Notes under the pieces: model-generated
Databases searched by the model: none
What the model saw: only the letters and a program-made list of their open reading frames with translations
Told to the model about the DNA's origin: nothing
Part shown: positions 37,440-46,542 of the stretch, one piece after another
How the letters are laid out: every line of letters begins with the position of its first letter
Position numbering within the stretch: the stretch's first letter is position 1
Translations under genes and position numbers: made by a program
From: Adlercreutzia sp. ZJ141
GTDB lineage: Bacteria > Actinomycetota > Coriobacteriia > Coriobacteriales > Eggerthellaceae
Direction of reading: 5' to 3'
DNA: 64,000 bases
Assembly: GCF_011038965.1 (NCBI RefSeq)
Contig: NZ_JAAKEB010000008.1
Coordinates: 62,001 to 126,000, forward strand

Positions 37440-38306
37440 ATGGCAGAGGAATGCTCCCATAATTGCAGCTCATGCGGCGTGTCCGGTTGCGGAGACCGCA
37501 CCGACCAAGGCCCGATTGTGGCCCAAACCCGCCCCGGCACCACCATCAAGCACGTCATAGGCATCGTGTCCGGCAAGGGAGGCGTGGGAAAGTCGCTGGT
37601 GACAAGCCTGGTGGCTGCCGAACTGCGCCGGCGTGGCTATAGCGTGGGTATCCTGGACGCCGACGTGACCGGCCCTTCCATTCCCCGCACGTTCGGTGTG
37701 ACCGACCGCCTGCGCGCCACGGTTGCAGGACTTTTGCCCAGCGAAACTGCCAGCGGCATCGGCATCGTGTCTACGAACTTGATGCTTCCCGAAGACGACG
37801 CGCCGGTTGCGTGGCGTGGCCCGGTAGTGTCGAACTGTATCAAGCAGTTCTACGAGGAAACCTGCTGGGGCGAACTCGACTACTTGCTGGTCGACATGCC
37901 TCCGGGAACCTCCGACGTGCTGCTTACCGTGTTCCAAATGCTGCCCACCGAAGGCATCGTCACTGTGTCGGCCCCGCAGGAACTGGTTGCCATGATCGTG
38001 GGCAAGGCCGTGAACTTGGCTCATCACATGGATGTTAACGTCATCGGCTTAGTGGAGAACATGGCATACTTCGTGTGCGACGAATGCGACAAGAAACACT
38101 ACATCTATGGCGAGCCGCAGGGAGCCGAAGTGGCAAAGCACTACGGAATTCCCGCCTACACCACTCTGCCCATCAACCCCGCCTTCGCCAAGCTCTGCGA
38201 TGAGGGCCGTGTGGAAGAATATGACGTGAAGGGCGCGCTTGATCCCATCATTGAACAGATCGAAGCACTCGGCGCAACACAGGCTGACGAAGAGGCCGCC
38301 GAATAG
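37440..38306 (+). CDS. mrp: Mrp/NBP35-type Fe-S cluster carrier ATPase
   Basis: 288 residues; ATG at 37440 after GAAGG. An N-terminal cysteine cluster (CSHNCSSCGVSGC) precedes the deviant Walker A SGKGGVGKS, DADVTGPSIP and LLVDMPPGTSD. The CDECDK pair near residue 213 fits the dimer-bridging cluster site. It carries 4Fe-4S clusters to apoproteins, useful in a cell with many Fe-S enzymes. A strong terminator follows. Confidence 0.93.
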   Translation: MAEECSHNCSSCGVSGCGDRTDQGPIVAQTRPGTTIKHVIGIVSGKGGVGKSLVTSLVAAELRRRGYSVGILDADVTGPSIPRTFGVTDRLRATVAGLLPSETASGIGIVSTNLMLPEDDAPVAWRGPVVSNCIKQFYEETCWGELDYLLVDMPPGTSDVLLTVFQMLPTEGIVTVSAPQELVAMIVGKAVNLAHHMDVNVIGLVENMAYFVCDECDKKHYIYGEPQGAEVAKHYGIPAYTTLPINPAFAKLCDEGRVEEYDVKGALDPIIEQIEALGATQADEEAAE

Positions 38307-38335
38307 GAAACGCCAGTTTTTCCCAACCACACGCC

Positions 38336-38383
38336 AAGAGCCCGCAGCGAACGATTAAAAAACCGTGCTGCGGGCTCTTTCTT
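38336..38383 (+). terminator. Terminator after mrp
   Basis: AAGAGCCCGCAGC (38336-38348) pairs with 38367-38379, followed by TTTCTT. The stem starts with AA and ends with TT, so it may also serve the convergent pspA transcript. Confidence 0.85.
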
Positions 38384-38464
38384 GTGTGTCAAAGTGTGTC
38401 AAAGAGTCACACCAAATGTCACACATCGCCTCTTTGCGTACCAAAAGGTCACACTTTGGCACAC
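38384..38464. repeat. Cluster of GTGTCA-type repeats and inverted pair between mrp and pspA
   Basis: gtgtgtcaaagtgtg (38384-38398) is complementary to 38450-38464 with one mismatch. Between them more GTGTCA/TGTCACAC and GTCACAC words occur. It lies in the convergent gap before the pspA stop. Confidence 0.6.
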
Positions 38465-38475
38465 GACCAAAAGCG

Positions 38476-39156
38476 CTACAGCCCCATTTCGGCTTTCATC
38501 TTAGCCAGCTCATCATCCACCTGGGCACCTGCAGCGTCGGCTGCATACTTGCGCTCCAGATCGGCGATGGGGTCGGCCGGCGCGCTAGACAGATCCTCCA
38601 TGGCGTTTGCCCGATCAAGCATTGCATCGGCCTTCGCTTCCATGCGATCAAACGCGCTCATAGCACCCGCCGCCTTGTCGGCACCAGAAGCAATGTCGTT
38701 CACCATTTCCTGGGTTTTCGCCACGGCAACCTTCGCCTTAATACCCTCGCGACGCGCGGAAAGCGCCTCGATGTCGGCAACCAACTTGTCGTGCATCTGG
38801 CGCATCTTATCGGCGTTAGCTTTCGCCGCCGCATACGCTTCGGCTGCCGCCTGACCCTGTGCCTGCAGGTCTTGCTTTTTCGCCAAGAACGTACGCGCGT
38901 CGTCTTCGTTGCCAGCAGCCAGCGCCGTGCGAGCCAATCCATCGTACTTGGCAACGTCGGCAGCATTGGCGTCAACAAGGCGCTTGCAGCGGGCTTCTTC
39001 GGCCATAACACCCGCGGTTTGCTCGCGTACCTCAGCCAGGCTATCGGTAAGGTTGCGCATGTACTGGTCGATCATCTTCGCCGGATCTTCGGCCCGATCG
39101 AGCAGCTCGTTAACGTTCGCCTTCACGATGTCGCTGAAACGATCAAGAATGCCCAT
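38476..39156 (-). CDS. pspA: PspA/IM30 (ESCRT-III-like) membrane-stress protein
   Basis: 226 residues. MGILDRFSDIVKANVNELLDRAEDPAKMIDQ is the PspA N-terminus, with the amphipathic first helix that binds membranes. The rest is a long coiled coil (KKQDLQAQGQAAAEAYAA). It protects the envelope during stress. It follows directly, one base apart, the TPM-like membrane protein gene, so they are co-transcribed. Confidence 0.93.
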   Translation of the reverse strand: MGILDRFSDIVKANVNELLDRAEDPAKMIDQYMRNLTDSLAEVREQTAGVMAEEARCKRLVDANAADVAKYDGLARTALAAGNEDDARTFLAKKQDLQAQGQAAAEAYAAAKANADKMRQMHDKLVADIEALSARREGIKAKVAVAKTQEMVNDIASGADKAAGAMSAFDRMEAKADAMLDRANAMEDLSSAPADPIADLERKYAADAAGAQVDDELAKMKAEMGL

Positions 39157-39157
39157 G

Positions 39158-40420
39158 TCAGTTCTCTCCTGTCAGATTGTTGGTTGACATATTCACCCCG
39201 CCGTTACCAGCGGGAGAGTTCCCAGAAGGTGCTGCAGACGGTGCCGCAGGTGGTGTGGTCGGCGGCGCAACAGGCGCTGCAGCCGGCGCAACAGGTGGCA
39301 CGGCCGGCGTTTCTGCAGACGGTGCAGCCGCCGCGTATTTCTTCTCTAAATCGGCCAGCTCGGTGTCGCCAAACTTCTCCAGTGGCGTGTTCAGAATGCG
39401 CTCGGTATGGGCGCGTTCTGCCGCAGCGCGCTCGTTGCGCTTGCGTACCACGAAAAACACCACCAGCGCCACGGCAACCACAATGGCCGCCACCGCAATG
39501 GGCAGATACGGCGAGGGGGTAATTGTCATAATGCGCTCGGCGGTGTCGGCAAACGCGTTCGAGAAGAACGTTTCTTCCGAATCGAAATCGTACCAGTAAC
39601 GATCAAGGTAGTCGCTCAAAATACCAATAGCCTCGTCGTCCATGACCGTTTTCGCCTGAGCGCCCACCGCATAGCCGCACGCATAGCCGTCGCGTGTGCT
39701 GTCATAGCAGAACGTGAGCAGGAAATGCCCTTCGTCACTGAACAGCTGGCCGTACAGTTCTGATGCAAGTTCGCCGAGTTCCTGCGTTGACGTCGTTTGG
39801 TCGTTGGGAAGAATGTACACGTAGGGCTGCACGCCAGTTTTTTCGTAGAACGACTTCAGTCCGCGCTCGAATTCGGCAGGAGAGCCAATCCAGTCGCCGT
39901 CCTCGTCGGTGTAGTACGCGGTTTCAGACACCGCGCCCGAAGGAAGCGCCTCACGCTGCACGGTAGACGCCGCCACCTGCCCCGACGTGCTGCATCCGCC
40001 CGACAGCATAACGAACGCAAACAGCACAAACAGCGCAATGACCACAATGGTGAACACCACGCCCGCACTCCCGCTTTTGCCGCCGGGGTACTGCCCGTCT
40101 GGTCCGCCTGATCCATTTGGCTGCTGGTTGGGTGGCATACCGGAAGGGCCTCCCGATCCGTTCGGCGAGCCCGGTCCACCGGAAAAACGTGGGGCATTCA
40201 CGATGATGCGAGGACCAAAGAGTCCGCCCCATCCATGGAAGTGGGGGCCGCCACCGAAGCCACCGCCAAAGCCGCCTCCATGGCCACCACCGAAACCCGA
40301 GCGCCCACCGATGCCGCCACCGGAAAAACCTCCGCTCGACCGGCCGCCACCAGAAAAACCGCCGAAGCCTCCCCCAAAGCCTCCCCCACCGGAAAAGCCG
40401 CCACCGCCCGATCGTCCCAC
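39158..40420 (-). CDS. TPM-domain-like membrane protein with glycine-rich N-terminus
   Basis: 420 residues. The first 65 are Gly/Phe/Ser repeats (GGGGFSGG), followed by a Pro/Gly/Asn linker, a transmembrane helix (about 120-142), an extracytoplasmic domain of about 150 residues similar to TPM/YgcG phosphatase-like domains (GVQPYVYILPNDQTT, LTFCYDSTRDGYACGYAVG), a second helix (about 307-328), and a Pro/Ala-rich tail. No signal peptide is seen before the Gly-rich part. The coupling to pspA suggests a role in envelope stress. Confidence 0.75.
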   Translation of the reverse strand: MGRSGGGGFSGGGGFGGGFGGFSGGGRSSGGFSGGGIGGRSGFGGGHGGGFGGGFGGGPHFHGWGGLFGPRIIVNAPRFSGGPGSPNGSGGPSGMPPNQQPNGSGGPDGQYPGGKSGSAGVVFTIVVIALFVLFAFVMLSGGCSTSGQVAASTVQREALPSGAVSETAYYTDEDGDWIGSPAEFERGLKSFYEKTGVQPYVYILPNDQTTSTQELGELASELYGQLFSDEGHFLLTFCYDSTRDGYACGYAVGAQAKTVMDDEAIGILSDYLDRYWYDFDSEETFFSNAFADTAERIMTITPSPYLPIAVAAIVVAVALVVFFVVRKRNERAAAERAHTERILNTPLEKFGDTELADLEKKYAAAAPSAETPAVPPVAPAAAPVAPPTTPPAAPSAAPSGNSPAGNGGVNMSTNNLTGEN

Positions 40421-40693
40421 GAAAGCCCTCTTTCTCTCTTGCCGAAAGCTTCAGCCCATCATACCGCATCGCCTTGCACGCGCGAACGCACACGAACGCA
40501 TCCCACAAGATTCGGGAGAATCCTCCCGACATTGCGTCTGAATACAAAAACAAGTGTATGCGGCTCATTGGGAAGCCTGCAAACCCTTACAATAGTAAAC
40601 AGATTCGCGAAGGAAATGTCGGCGAGCATGTCGGCGCACGCACGACAACCCAGACCGCCTCATTGACATGCAGGCAAGAAAGTCGAGGAATTC

Positions 40694-41185
40694 ATGCGAG
40701 CAGTACCCTCCCACACCCTCAATCCTAAAATCAAGCGCGTTTGGCGCATCAACGACGCTTTGTGGCTCACGCTCGCTTATGTGTGTATCGAGTGCCCGTT
40801 TCTTATTGGAGCCGCAGTTGACCCGGAAGCATCGTGGGCATGGCTGATTGTTGCCGGCGCCACGGCACTATACGCCGCATGCCTGGTGATATGGCTCGTT
40901 GTTCTTCCTCCTATTCGCCATGCGCGGTGGCGCTACGAAGTGGGCGAACACGAGCTTGACATCGCATGCGGCATCATCTGGCGCAAGCGCTTTATTATCC
41001 CCTTCGTTCGCGTGCAAAACACCGATACAAAACAAGGTCCTATTCTGCGCGCGTTTGGCCTAGCCAGCGTAACAACAGCCACCGCCGCCGGAGAACATGT
41101 GATCCCTGGGCTCACTTTCGAGGAAGCAGACCGCCTGCGCGACCTTATAGCCAAACAGGCTCGCCTGGCCCAAGAGGATGTGTAA
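40694..41185 (+). CDS. Bacterial PH-domain membrane protein (YdbS-like)
   Basis: 163 residues; ATG at 40694 with GAGG upstream. Two transmembrane helices (about 23-45 and 52-74) and one PH-like domain (WRYEVGEHELDIACGIIWRKRFIIPFVRVQNTDTKQGP cut here as a pattern of strands ending VRVQNTDTKQGP) are the YdbS layout. Such pairs are implicated in envelope functions. It is followed four bases later by the YdbT-like partner. Confidence 0.87.
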   Translation: MRAVPSHTLNPKIKRVWRINDALWLTLAYVCIECPFLIGAAVDPEASWAWLIVAGATALYAACLVIWLVVLPPIRHARWRYEVGEHELDIACGIIWRKRFIIPFVRVQNTDTKQGPILRAFGLASVTTATAAGEHVIPGLTFEEADRLRDLIAKQARLAQEDV

Positions 41186-41188
41186 ACC

Positions 41189-43477
41189 ATGACCGCCGAA
41201 AAGAACCCTCAAAACGCCGCAACGTCTGTGCCTACTCCGATGCCTATACCCGCGCACGCCGCGGCATCTGCGCACGCGCAAACGACCTCACCCGTGCCCG
41301 CATCATTCGCACCCGCGCAAACGACTTCACCCACGCCCACGCCCGAATGGGAGACCTACCGAGCCGCCGTATTTGCCGCAGCGAATGACACCGCTCGCGA
41401 CTTCCCCAACACCGACCCACGCGCTTCCGTTCCTGAATCGCTGCGCCCTGGACAACATCACGTACACCACGCCTACATATGGCTTGGAGGCCTGTCGACA
41501 GTAGCGGCGATCGCTGTCGCCGGTATCGCGTCGACGATAGGCAGCCTGATTCCTGCACTATCCTCAATCGGATCGGCGGGCACGGCTCCTTTGGTGACAA
41601 TAGGCATATCCTTACTGATAGGGATACTTGCTTTCGCGGTGATCTGCGGTATCGTCGGGCTCATTCAGTGGCTTTCCTGGAAAAACCTCACCTTCGAGCT
41701 ATCGCCTACCGAGTTTAGCCTGTTCTCGGGCATAATTAGCAAGAAACGCCTACACGTGCCCTACCAGCGCGTTCAGGCGGTTAACCAGCAAGCTGGGGTG
41801 CTGCAGCGCCTGCTCGGCTTGTGCACCGTGAAGATCGACACCGCAGGTGGCGCGTCAAACGACGCCGTAATGCTGAAGTACGTGCGCAACAGCGACGCCG
41901 AAGCATTGCGCGCCGAACTCTTCCGTCGTAAGAAAGTGCTGCTAGCCGAAGGGGAGCTCGACCAATATGGCAACGCTCGCGTGCAGGGTGCCGTGGTTCC
42001 CTCGGCATGGATGATCGCTTGTACTGGCGGCGATATGCGAGCAGCAATGGCCGTGCTCGGCGCACCGATGCAACCCGCAACCCCGCAAGCCTCTCCTGTT
42101 TCCGCAGCCTCTGCCGTCAGCATGCGTGAGGACGCGTCCCTACAACCCCAAACCCCCGGCACCCCGCCCACACCAGCGCCCTTCCCTTCCGCAAACGCGC
42201 CTGGCGCAGGGCCAGCCGTTGACGCATACGGCAACGTACTCGATGCAATTGACGACGTCTTGTCCGACGTGCGCGGCGTCTTCGGTGGCGCACACGTTGC
42301 CACAGGCACTGTCACGTACGAAACGGGCCTATCAAACAAGGAACTCGTATTTGCGGGCGCTTCGGGTGCGGGTTCGTCGTTCGGCATCATCTTGGTGGGC
42401 GTACTGGGCATTGTAGGCTTCTGCATGGAGTTCTTCGAGTCCGCCATCGCGTCATGGCTCGAATCGTCGCTGGGTGAAACAATGGCGAACGTAAGCGCAT
42501 CGAGCGCTACCGACGCTCTGAGTTCGCTTTTTTCAGCAGCGGCTTGGAGCTTGGCGGCTTGGATCGCACTGGGCGTAGTGGCTGTGTGGCTTCTGTCGGC
42601 GGCAGGAACCATCGTGCGTTACGGCGGCTTTAAAGTACGCCGCCGCGAAAGCCGTATCGAAGTGGAGCATGGGCTGCTTCAACGCACGTTTCACGGCGTG
42701 GACATCGACCGCGTGCAGTCGGTGATAATTAAGCAGTCGTTCATCCGCCGTTGCATTGGGTACTGCGAACTGTCGCTGGGAAAAATCGATTCAGTCACAA
42801 GGGAATCTCAAAACGGCGAACAGACAGCCACTCCATCAGACGGCATTGTGGTGCACCCTTTTGTCAAAACATCGCGCGTGCCTGAAATCTTACAGGGTAT
42901 CGCACCCGAGCTTGCCGACCTTCCCCGCATAATGGCGAAACCCGCACCCGTAGCGCGCCGACGCGCCATCATACGTAAGGGTGTTATTCGTAGCGCTTCG
43001 TTCTGGCTTGCCGTTTGCGCAGCTATCGGGCTTGTCGCCTTGAACATAGCGGTGGGAACTGGCGCATGGGATATAACCGCATCGGCGGAAGACGCGATCG
43101 CGTTGGCTGCGCTGCGAACGGTTGTGTATGGCTGCTTTGCGCTGTTTGCCTTGTCATTCGTTGTGAACACGATTGATGCCGTGCTGTGGCATCGTCACTC
43201 GGGCATTGGCTACAACGAACGCTTCATGGTTGTTGTCAACGGGGGTCTGGCATCGAAAACCGTTGCGCTACCCCGTAAGAAGCTGCAGTTCGCCTCCACC
43301 AAAACAAACCCCTTCCAACGTGCCGCCTGCGTACAAACCGTTGCCGCGCGCACCGCCGCGGGCGTTAGCGGCACCACCGAGCTTATCTGGGACCTGTCTA
43401 ACACCGACGCCGAAGCCTGGATGGACTGGGCCCGCCCCGGCGGCAACCGCCAATCGCCACCAATATCACAAGGATGA
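41189..43477 (+). CDS. Bacterial PH-domain membrane protein (YdbT-like, three PH domains)
   Basis: 762 residues. The first 55 residues are Pro/Ala/Thr-rich with near-repeats (AQTTSPVPASFAPAQTTSPT). Three pairs of transmembrane helices each lead into a PH domain: VPYQRVQAVNQQAGVLQRLL, then FHGVDIDRVQSVIIKQS, then ALPRKKLQFASTKTNPFQR. This is the YdbT plan; a Pro/Ala-rich insert lies near residues 290-345. Same operon as the YdbS-like gene. Confidence 0.87.
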   Translation: MTAEKNPQNAATSVPTPMPIPAHAAASAHAQTTSPVPASFAPAQTTSPTPTPEWETYRAAVFAAANDTARDFPNTDPRASVPESLRPGQHHVHHAYIWLGGLSTVAAIAVAGIASTIGSLIPALSSIGSAGTAPLVTIGISLLIGILAFAVICGIVGLIQWLSWKNLTFELSPTEFSLFSGIISKKRLHVPYQRVQAVNQQAGVLQRLLGLCTVKIDTAGGASNDAVMLKYVRNSDAEALRAELFRRKKVLLAEGELDQYGNARVQGAVVPSAWMIACTGGDMRAAMAVLGAPMQPATPQASPVSAASAVSMREDASLQPQTPGTPPTPAPFPSANAPGAGPAVDAYGNVLDAIDDVLSDVRGVFGGAHVATGTVTYETGLSNKELVFAGASGAGSSFGIILVGVLGIVGFCMEFFESAIASWLESSLGETMANVSASSATDALSSLFSAAAWSLAAWIALGVVAVWLLSAAGTIVRYGGFKVRRRESRIEVEHGLLQRTFHGVDIDRVQSVIIKQSFIRRCIGYCELSLGKIDSVTRESQNGEQTATPSDGIVVHPFVKTSRVPEILQGIAPELADLPRIMAKPAPVARRRAIIRKGVIRSASFWLAVCAAIGLVALNIAVGTGAWDITASAEDAIALAALRTVVYGCFALFALSFVVNTIDAVLWHRHSGIGYNERFMVVVNGGLASKTVALPRKKLQFASTKTNPFQRAACVQTVAARTAAGVSGTTELIWDLSNTDAEAWMDWARPGGNRQSPPISQG

Positions 43478-43491
43478 CCTCGAATGAGGTC

Positions 43492-43537
43492 TTGAACAGC
43501 ACCACGAATCCGTTATACTGATTTGTACAACGTACAA
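43492..43537 (+). promoter_or_regulatory. Promoter and operator of the RelB-like/PIN pair
   Basis: TTGAAC (43492-43497), a 16-base spacer and TATACT (43514-43519) make a good promoter. TTGTAC-AAC-GTACAA (43523-43537) directly downstream is a perfect palindrome at the expected start of transcription, fitting antitoxin autoregulation. GGAGG follows, and the ATG is at 43554. Confidence 0.7.
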
Positions 43538-43553
43538 CATATTAGGAGGATCA

Positions 43554-43847
43554 ATGGGAGCATCGGAAGCTATGGTCACCGCCCGCATGAGCCGAGAGAA
43601 AAAAGAGCTTGGCGGCGCGATCCTCGAAACGCTAGGAACGAACGCGTCTCAAGTCATCAACTCGCTGTACGACTACGTGATAGAGCATCGATCCCTCCCC
43701 TTTAACAAGGGTACAGCGCACCTATCTCACACGCCGGACGAGATTGCAAAGGCGACGGCACTCGTGGACAGTCTGATGAATAGCCAGCAAACCTCCTGGT
43801 CTGAGCTGTCGCTAAAAGAGGTTCGTCGCAGGCGCTTGAACCTCTAA
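43554..43847 (+). CDS. RelB/DinJ-like antitoxin
   Basis: 97 residues. VTARMSREKKELGGAILETLGTNASQVIN is a ribbon-helix-helix N-terminus of the RelB/DinJ type, and the C-terminal part is polar and probably wraps the toxin. It precedes the PIN toxin by nine bases. RelB-like antitoxins usually pair with RelE, so the pairing with a PIN protein is a mixed pair, although such mixes are known. Confidence 0.78.
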   Translation: MGASEAMVTARMSREKKELGGAILETLGTNASQVINSLYDYVIEHRSLPFNKGTAHLSHTPDEIAKATALVDSLMNSQQTSWSELSLKEVRRRRLNL

Positions 43848-43856
43848 GGCTACCTT

Positions 43857-44312
43857 ATGAGACTTCTTGTAGATACCAACATTGTCATCGATTGTATGCA
43901 GTGTCGTGAGCCATTTGCAACCGATGCGAGAAAGTTACTCATTTTGGGCGCTTTGGGCGAACTTGAGCTATGGTTAAGCCCTTCTCAGATGACAGACGCA
44001 TTCTACCTGTTGTCGGAAGGCGGAAAAAAGAGCTTAGCCGACACAACGAAAGCGCGCCTTGCAACCGTTCGTAAGCTGGCTCGCTTGTGCCCTCTTGGCG
44101 AGAGAGCTATTGACGCCGCCCTCAACTCTCCTTGGGATGACTTTGAAGATGCATGTCTTTATCAATGCGCTCGACAGGTGAAAGCCGACGCTATCATCAC
44201 ACGAAACAAAAAGGATTTCCAACGCTCAACAATCGCCGTCCTTAACTGCGCCGAACTTTTCTCATACCTACACGAAGAAAAAGGGCTGGTCTACGAAGAG
44301 ATCGTCCTGTAA
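43857..44312 (+). CDS. PIN-domain toxin (VapC-like RNase)
   Basis: 151 residues. LLVDTNIVIDCM holds the first PIN aspartate (D6); NSPWDDFEDACLYQCA and IITRNKKDFQRS provide the later acidic residues of the metal-binding pocket. PIN toxins cut RNA, often tRNA. It follows its antitoxin in one operon. Confidence 0.87.
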   Translation: MRLLVDTNIVIDCMQCREPFATDARKLLILGALGELELWLSPSQMTDAFYLLSEGGKKSLADTTKARLATVRKLARLCPLGERAIDAALNSPWDDFEDACLYQCARQVKADAIITRNKKDFQRSTIAVLNCAELFSYLHEEKGLVYEEIVL

Positions 44313-44599
44313 GCAACCCCAAGAGCTACCTTGTTCTCTCTATGCGTAAGGAGACGTTCGTCTATTGCCGCACCCCCGGCTTTGCTCTTCCAATTTGGAA
44401 GAGCAAATGGAGTCCGTTTGTCGGAAGTGGGCTTGAAGCGGATTCATTCGGAAACCTCTTGGCGTTTCCGCTTACGGCTTTGTTCAAATTGCCTGTTTCC
44501 ACCCCGTAGAGAATCATGAGATCACTGTCGAATATGACCTGCACCCCACGCACCGTGTATATAAGGTCGCGTATGGCCGGTTCGTTTGCGGGGTTGGGG
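44313..44599. other. Stretch after the PIN toxin holding a gene remnant
   Basis: A hairpin (gctcttccaa/ttggaagagc, about 44384-44404) lies after the toxin gene. The rest is the ORF6N remnant on the minus strand. Confidence 0.4.
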
Positions 44600-44610
44600 C
44601 TACTGCTCGA
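44362..44610 (-). pseudogene. ORF6N-domain protein remnant
   Basis: The minus-strand frame reads ...AIRDLIYTVRGVQVIFDSD then LMILYGVETGNLNKAV and NAKRFPN, clearly the start of an ORF6N (phage/KilA-N-associated) DNA-binding domain. After RFPN the similarity is lost and the frame ends within 30 residues. Proper start and C-terminus are missing, so it is a broken phage-type gene. Confidence 0.6.
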
Positions 44611-44704
44611 GCTGAACCCCGGCGAGCCAGCTTGCGGCTAGACCAAGCGCCAAGATGACAATTACACACACTCCAGTGAACAGCCAACGCCCCAGATCGT
44701 TCAT
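44600..44704 (-). CDS. Small membrane protein, 34 residues (second of a micro-operon)
   Basis: The frame begins with an ATG that overlaps the stop of the preceding 30-residue gene (ATGA). One hydrophobic helix (WLFTGVCVIVILALGLAASW) covers most of it and a short GVQLEQ tail follows. Coupled start and single-helix make-up support a real small protein. No family recognised. Confidence 0.5.
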   Translation of the reverse strand: MNDLGRWLFTGVCVIVILALGLAASWLAGVQLEQ

Positions 44705-44793
44705 CGTGCACGCTCCAATTTCGGGCTTTGCGTACTGACGAAAACGCCGAAGGCTATCAGTGCGCCAACGGGTGCTAATAGTAGCGCTTTCAT
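44701..44793 (-). CDS. Small membrane protein, 30 residues (first of a micro-operon)
   Basis: ATG at 44793 with AAGGAG at the ideal distance. One hydrophobic helix (LLLAPVGALIAFGVFVS) precedes a basic tail (PKLERAR). Size recalls KdpF-type subunits, but no kdpA follows and the sequence does not match. Translation of the next gene is coupled through ATGA. Confidence 0.55.
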   Translation of the reverse strand: MKALLLAPVGALIAFGVFVSTQSPKLERAR

Positions 44794-45078
44794 GATCGGC
44801 TCCTTGCTCGCAGTGCGCGAACCGTAAGCGTTGCTTACTTGCTCGATGATGCCATGGTTCGCAGGTGTACGGTTTTGTTCTTCATGGCACCTATGTTACG
44901 CGCGTCTCCTTGCGGCAACCTTGCGCACGCCTTACGATTTGGTTGTGAGAAACACACGGCAGGGGAACACAGACGAGAGGTGTCTGAGCAAGCAGGGGCG
45001 TACAGATAAAAAGGGGCACTCAAGCAAGAAGGGATACCCCGATAAGAAGGAACACACAGACAGGAAAGGGCGGCGTAC

Positions 45079-46452
45079 TTACTCTCCCATGCGCGCGTTG
45101 AGGCCCGATCCTGTTTGCTCAATTTCGATATCACCCAAGCTGGCGACATAGTTTTTTAGCTGCGTGAATCCCAAATCGCGCACTTTGAACGTACGGAACT
45201 TGCCGCGCACACGTCGCGAAAGGGTAGACAGCGCGATACCCTCGCGTCCAGCGTCGCGAATGAGCTGGCGAATGTAGGCTTCGACTGCCGCCGTGTCTGC
45301 GGGTGCAGCTGGCGTTTCGTTCACCGGTTGGGCGACGGCGGCAGTTTTTCTGGGTTTGCCAATCATGCCGGTTTTGCCGGCCTCTTCGACCGCACCGCTC
45401 ACTTGTTTGGTGCGGCTCGCCCGCTCGGTGCTGCTCACTTGTTCTTCAGTTTCGCTGGAAACTTCGACCAGGCTGTTCGTCTGCGTCGTGTTACCCATCT
45501 GCTCAGCAACGCTTGATTGTTCTGCGACAGTTATTTGTTCAGCAGCTTGGCCATTTTCGCTGGTCGCTAAGGCAACAACAGCCGACAAATTCGTTTCATT
45601 CGAAGCGGAAGCGGTCTTTCTCATTCTCGAGCGCGAGCGCGACCTCGTGCGTTTTGGTTTTGCTGGAGAAGCGTCAGCGTCGTTTGCCGCTGGTGCTGTT
45701 GCGGGTGCCTTGTCGTCGGCCAGTTCGACAGTAACCGAGCTGCGGTCTTTAGTGATCTTGACGCGCGTGAACTCGTCAAGCAGCTTGGAGAGCAGTTTTG
45801 TTCCGTAGCTGCGTACGTCGAAGTCGGGATAGCGCTTCAGCAGACGGCTACCCACTTCGCCAAGACCGGTTGACTTACCGTTGTTCAAGTTCTCGGTGAT
45901 GATGTCTACCACGGCACGCTCGATCTCAGCCTTACTCATGGTCTGACTACTGCTTGTGCTTGTGTTGGCTACTTCGCTCTTTGAGCGACTCTTTCCGTCG
46001 CGTTCACCCACCAAAAGCTCCAGCGTGGTGAAAATATCGCACGCTTTGCGGAAGGGAGTAGGGGTCTTTTTCTCGCCCATGCCGATAACGGTGCGGCCAC
46101 TTTCGCGCAGGCGGCTAGCTAGACGCGTGAAATCGCTGTCGCTCGATACGATACAGAATCCGTCGACCGAACCGGTATATAAGATGTCCATGGCGTCGAT
46201 GATCATGGCGGAGTCGGTGGCGTTTTTGCCTTGCGTATAGCCGAACTGTTGAATGGGTGTGATTGAATTTTCCAGCAGGGCGTCTTTCCATTTGGCGTGT
46301 AGGGTGAGCGTCCAGTCGCCATAGATGCGCTTAATGGTAACGGTGCCGTATTTCGATAGCTCGTCCATAATGGGCTTAAGATACTTGGAAGACACGTTGT
46401 CGGCATCGATGAGCAGGGCGTATCGCTGCTCGGAAGCGTGCTTTTGTTCCAT
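45079..46452 (-). CDS. NYN-domain protein with two OST-HTH/LOTUS-type domains
   Basis: 457 residues; ATG at 46452 after AAGGAG. RYALLIDADNVSSKYL, NATDSAMIIDAMD and SSDSDFTRLASRLRE give the acidic residues of a NYN (PIN-like) nuclease domain in residues 1-150. A winged-helix LOTUS-like domain follows at about 170-240 and another at the C-terminus (residues about 385-455), separated by an S/T/E/Q-rich linker. LOTUS domains bind RNA, so an RNA-processing role is likely. It lies downstream of tRNA-Ala but behind a terminator. Confidence 0.88.
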   Translation of the reverse strand: MEQKHASEQRYALLIDADNVSSKYLKPIMDELSKYGTVTIKRIYGDWTLTLHAKWKDALLENSITPIQQFGYTQGKNATDSAMIIDAMDILYTGSVDGFCIVSSDSDFTRLASRLRESGRTVIGMGEKKTPTPFRKACDIFTTLELLVGERDGKSRSKSEVANTSTSSSQTMSKAEIERAVVDIITENLNNGKSTGLGEVGSRLLKRYPDFDVRSYGTKLLSKLLDEFTRVKITKDRSSVTVELADDKAPATAPAANDADASPAKPKRTRSRSRSRMRKTASASNETNLSAVVALATSENGQAAEQITVAEQSSVAEQMGNTTQTNSLVEVSSETEEQVSSTERASRTKQVSGAVEEAGKTGMIGKPRKTAAVAQPVNETPAAPADTAAVEAYIRQLIRDAGREGIALSTLSRRVRGKFRTFKVRDLGFTQLKNYVASLGDIEIEQTGSGLNARMGE

Positions 46453-46542
46453 GTGGACTCCTTGGTGGCGCACTCGCGTCGCAGTGGTGCACGTGCGCGG
46501 CGCATCGTATGTGGATCGTCTGCGCCACAGGGTAGGTTGCGG

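Noticed and set aside
44701-44793. KdpF, a potassium-ATPase subunit, for the 30-residue protein
   Set aside because: Size fits but the sequence does not match and no kdpABC genes follow.
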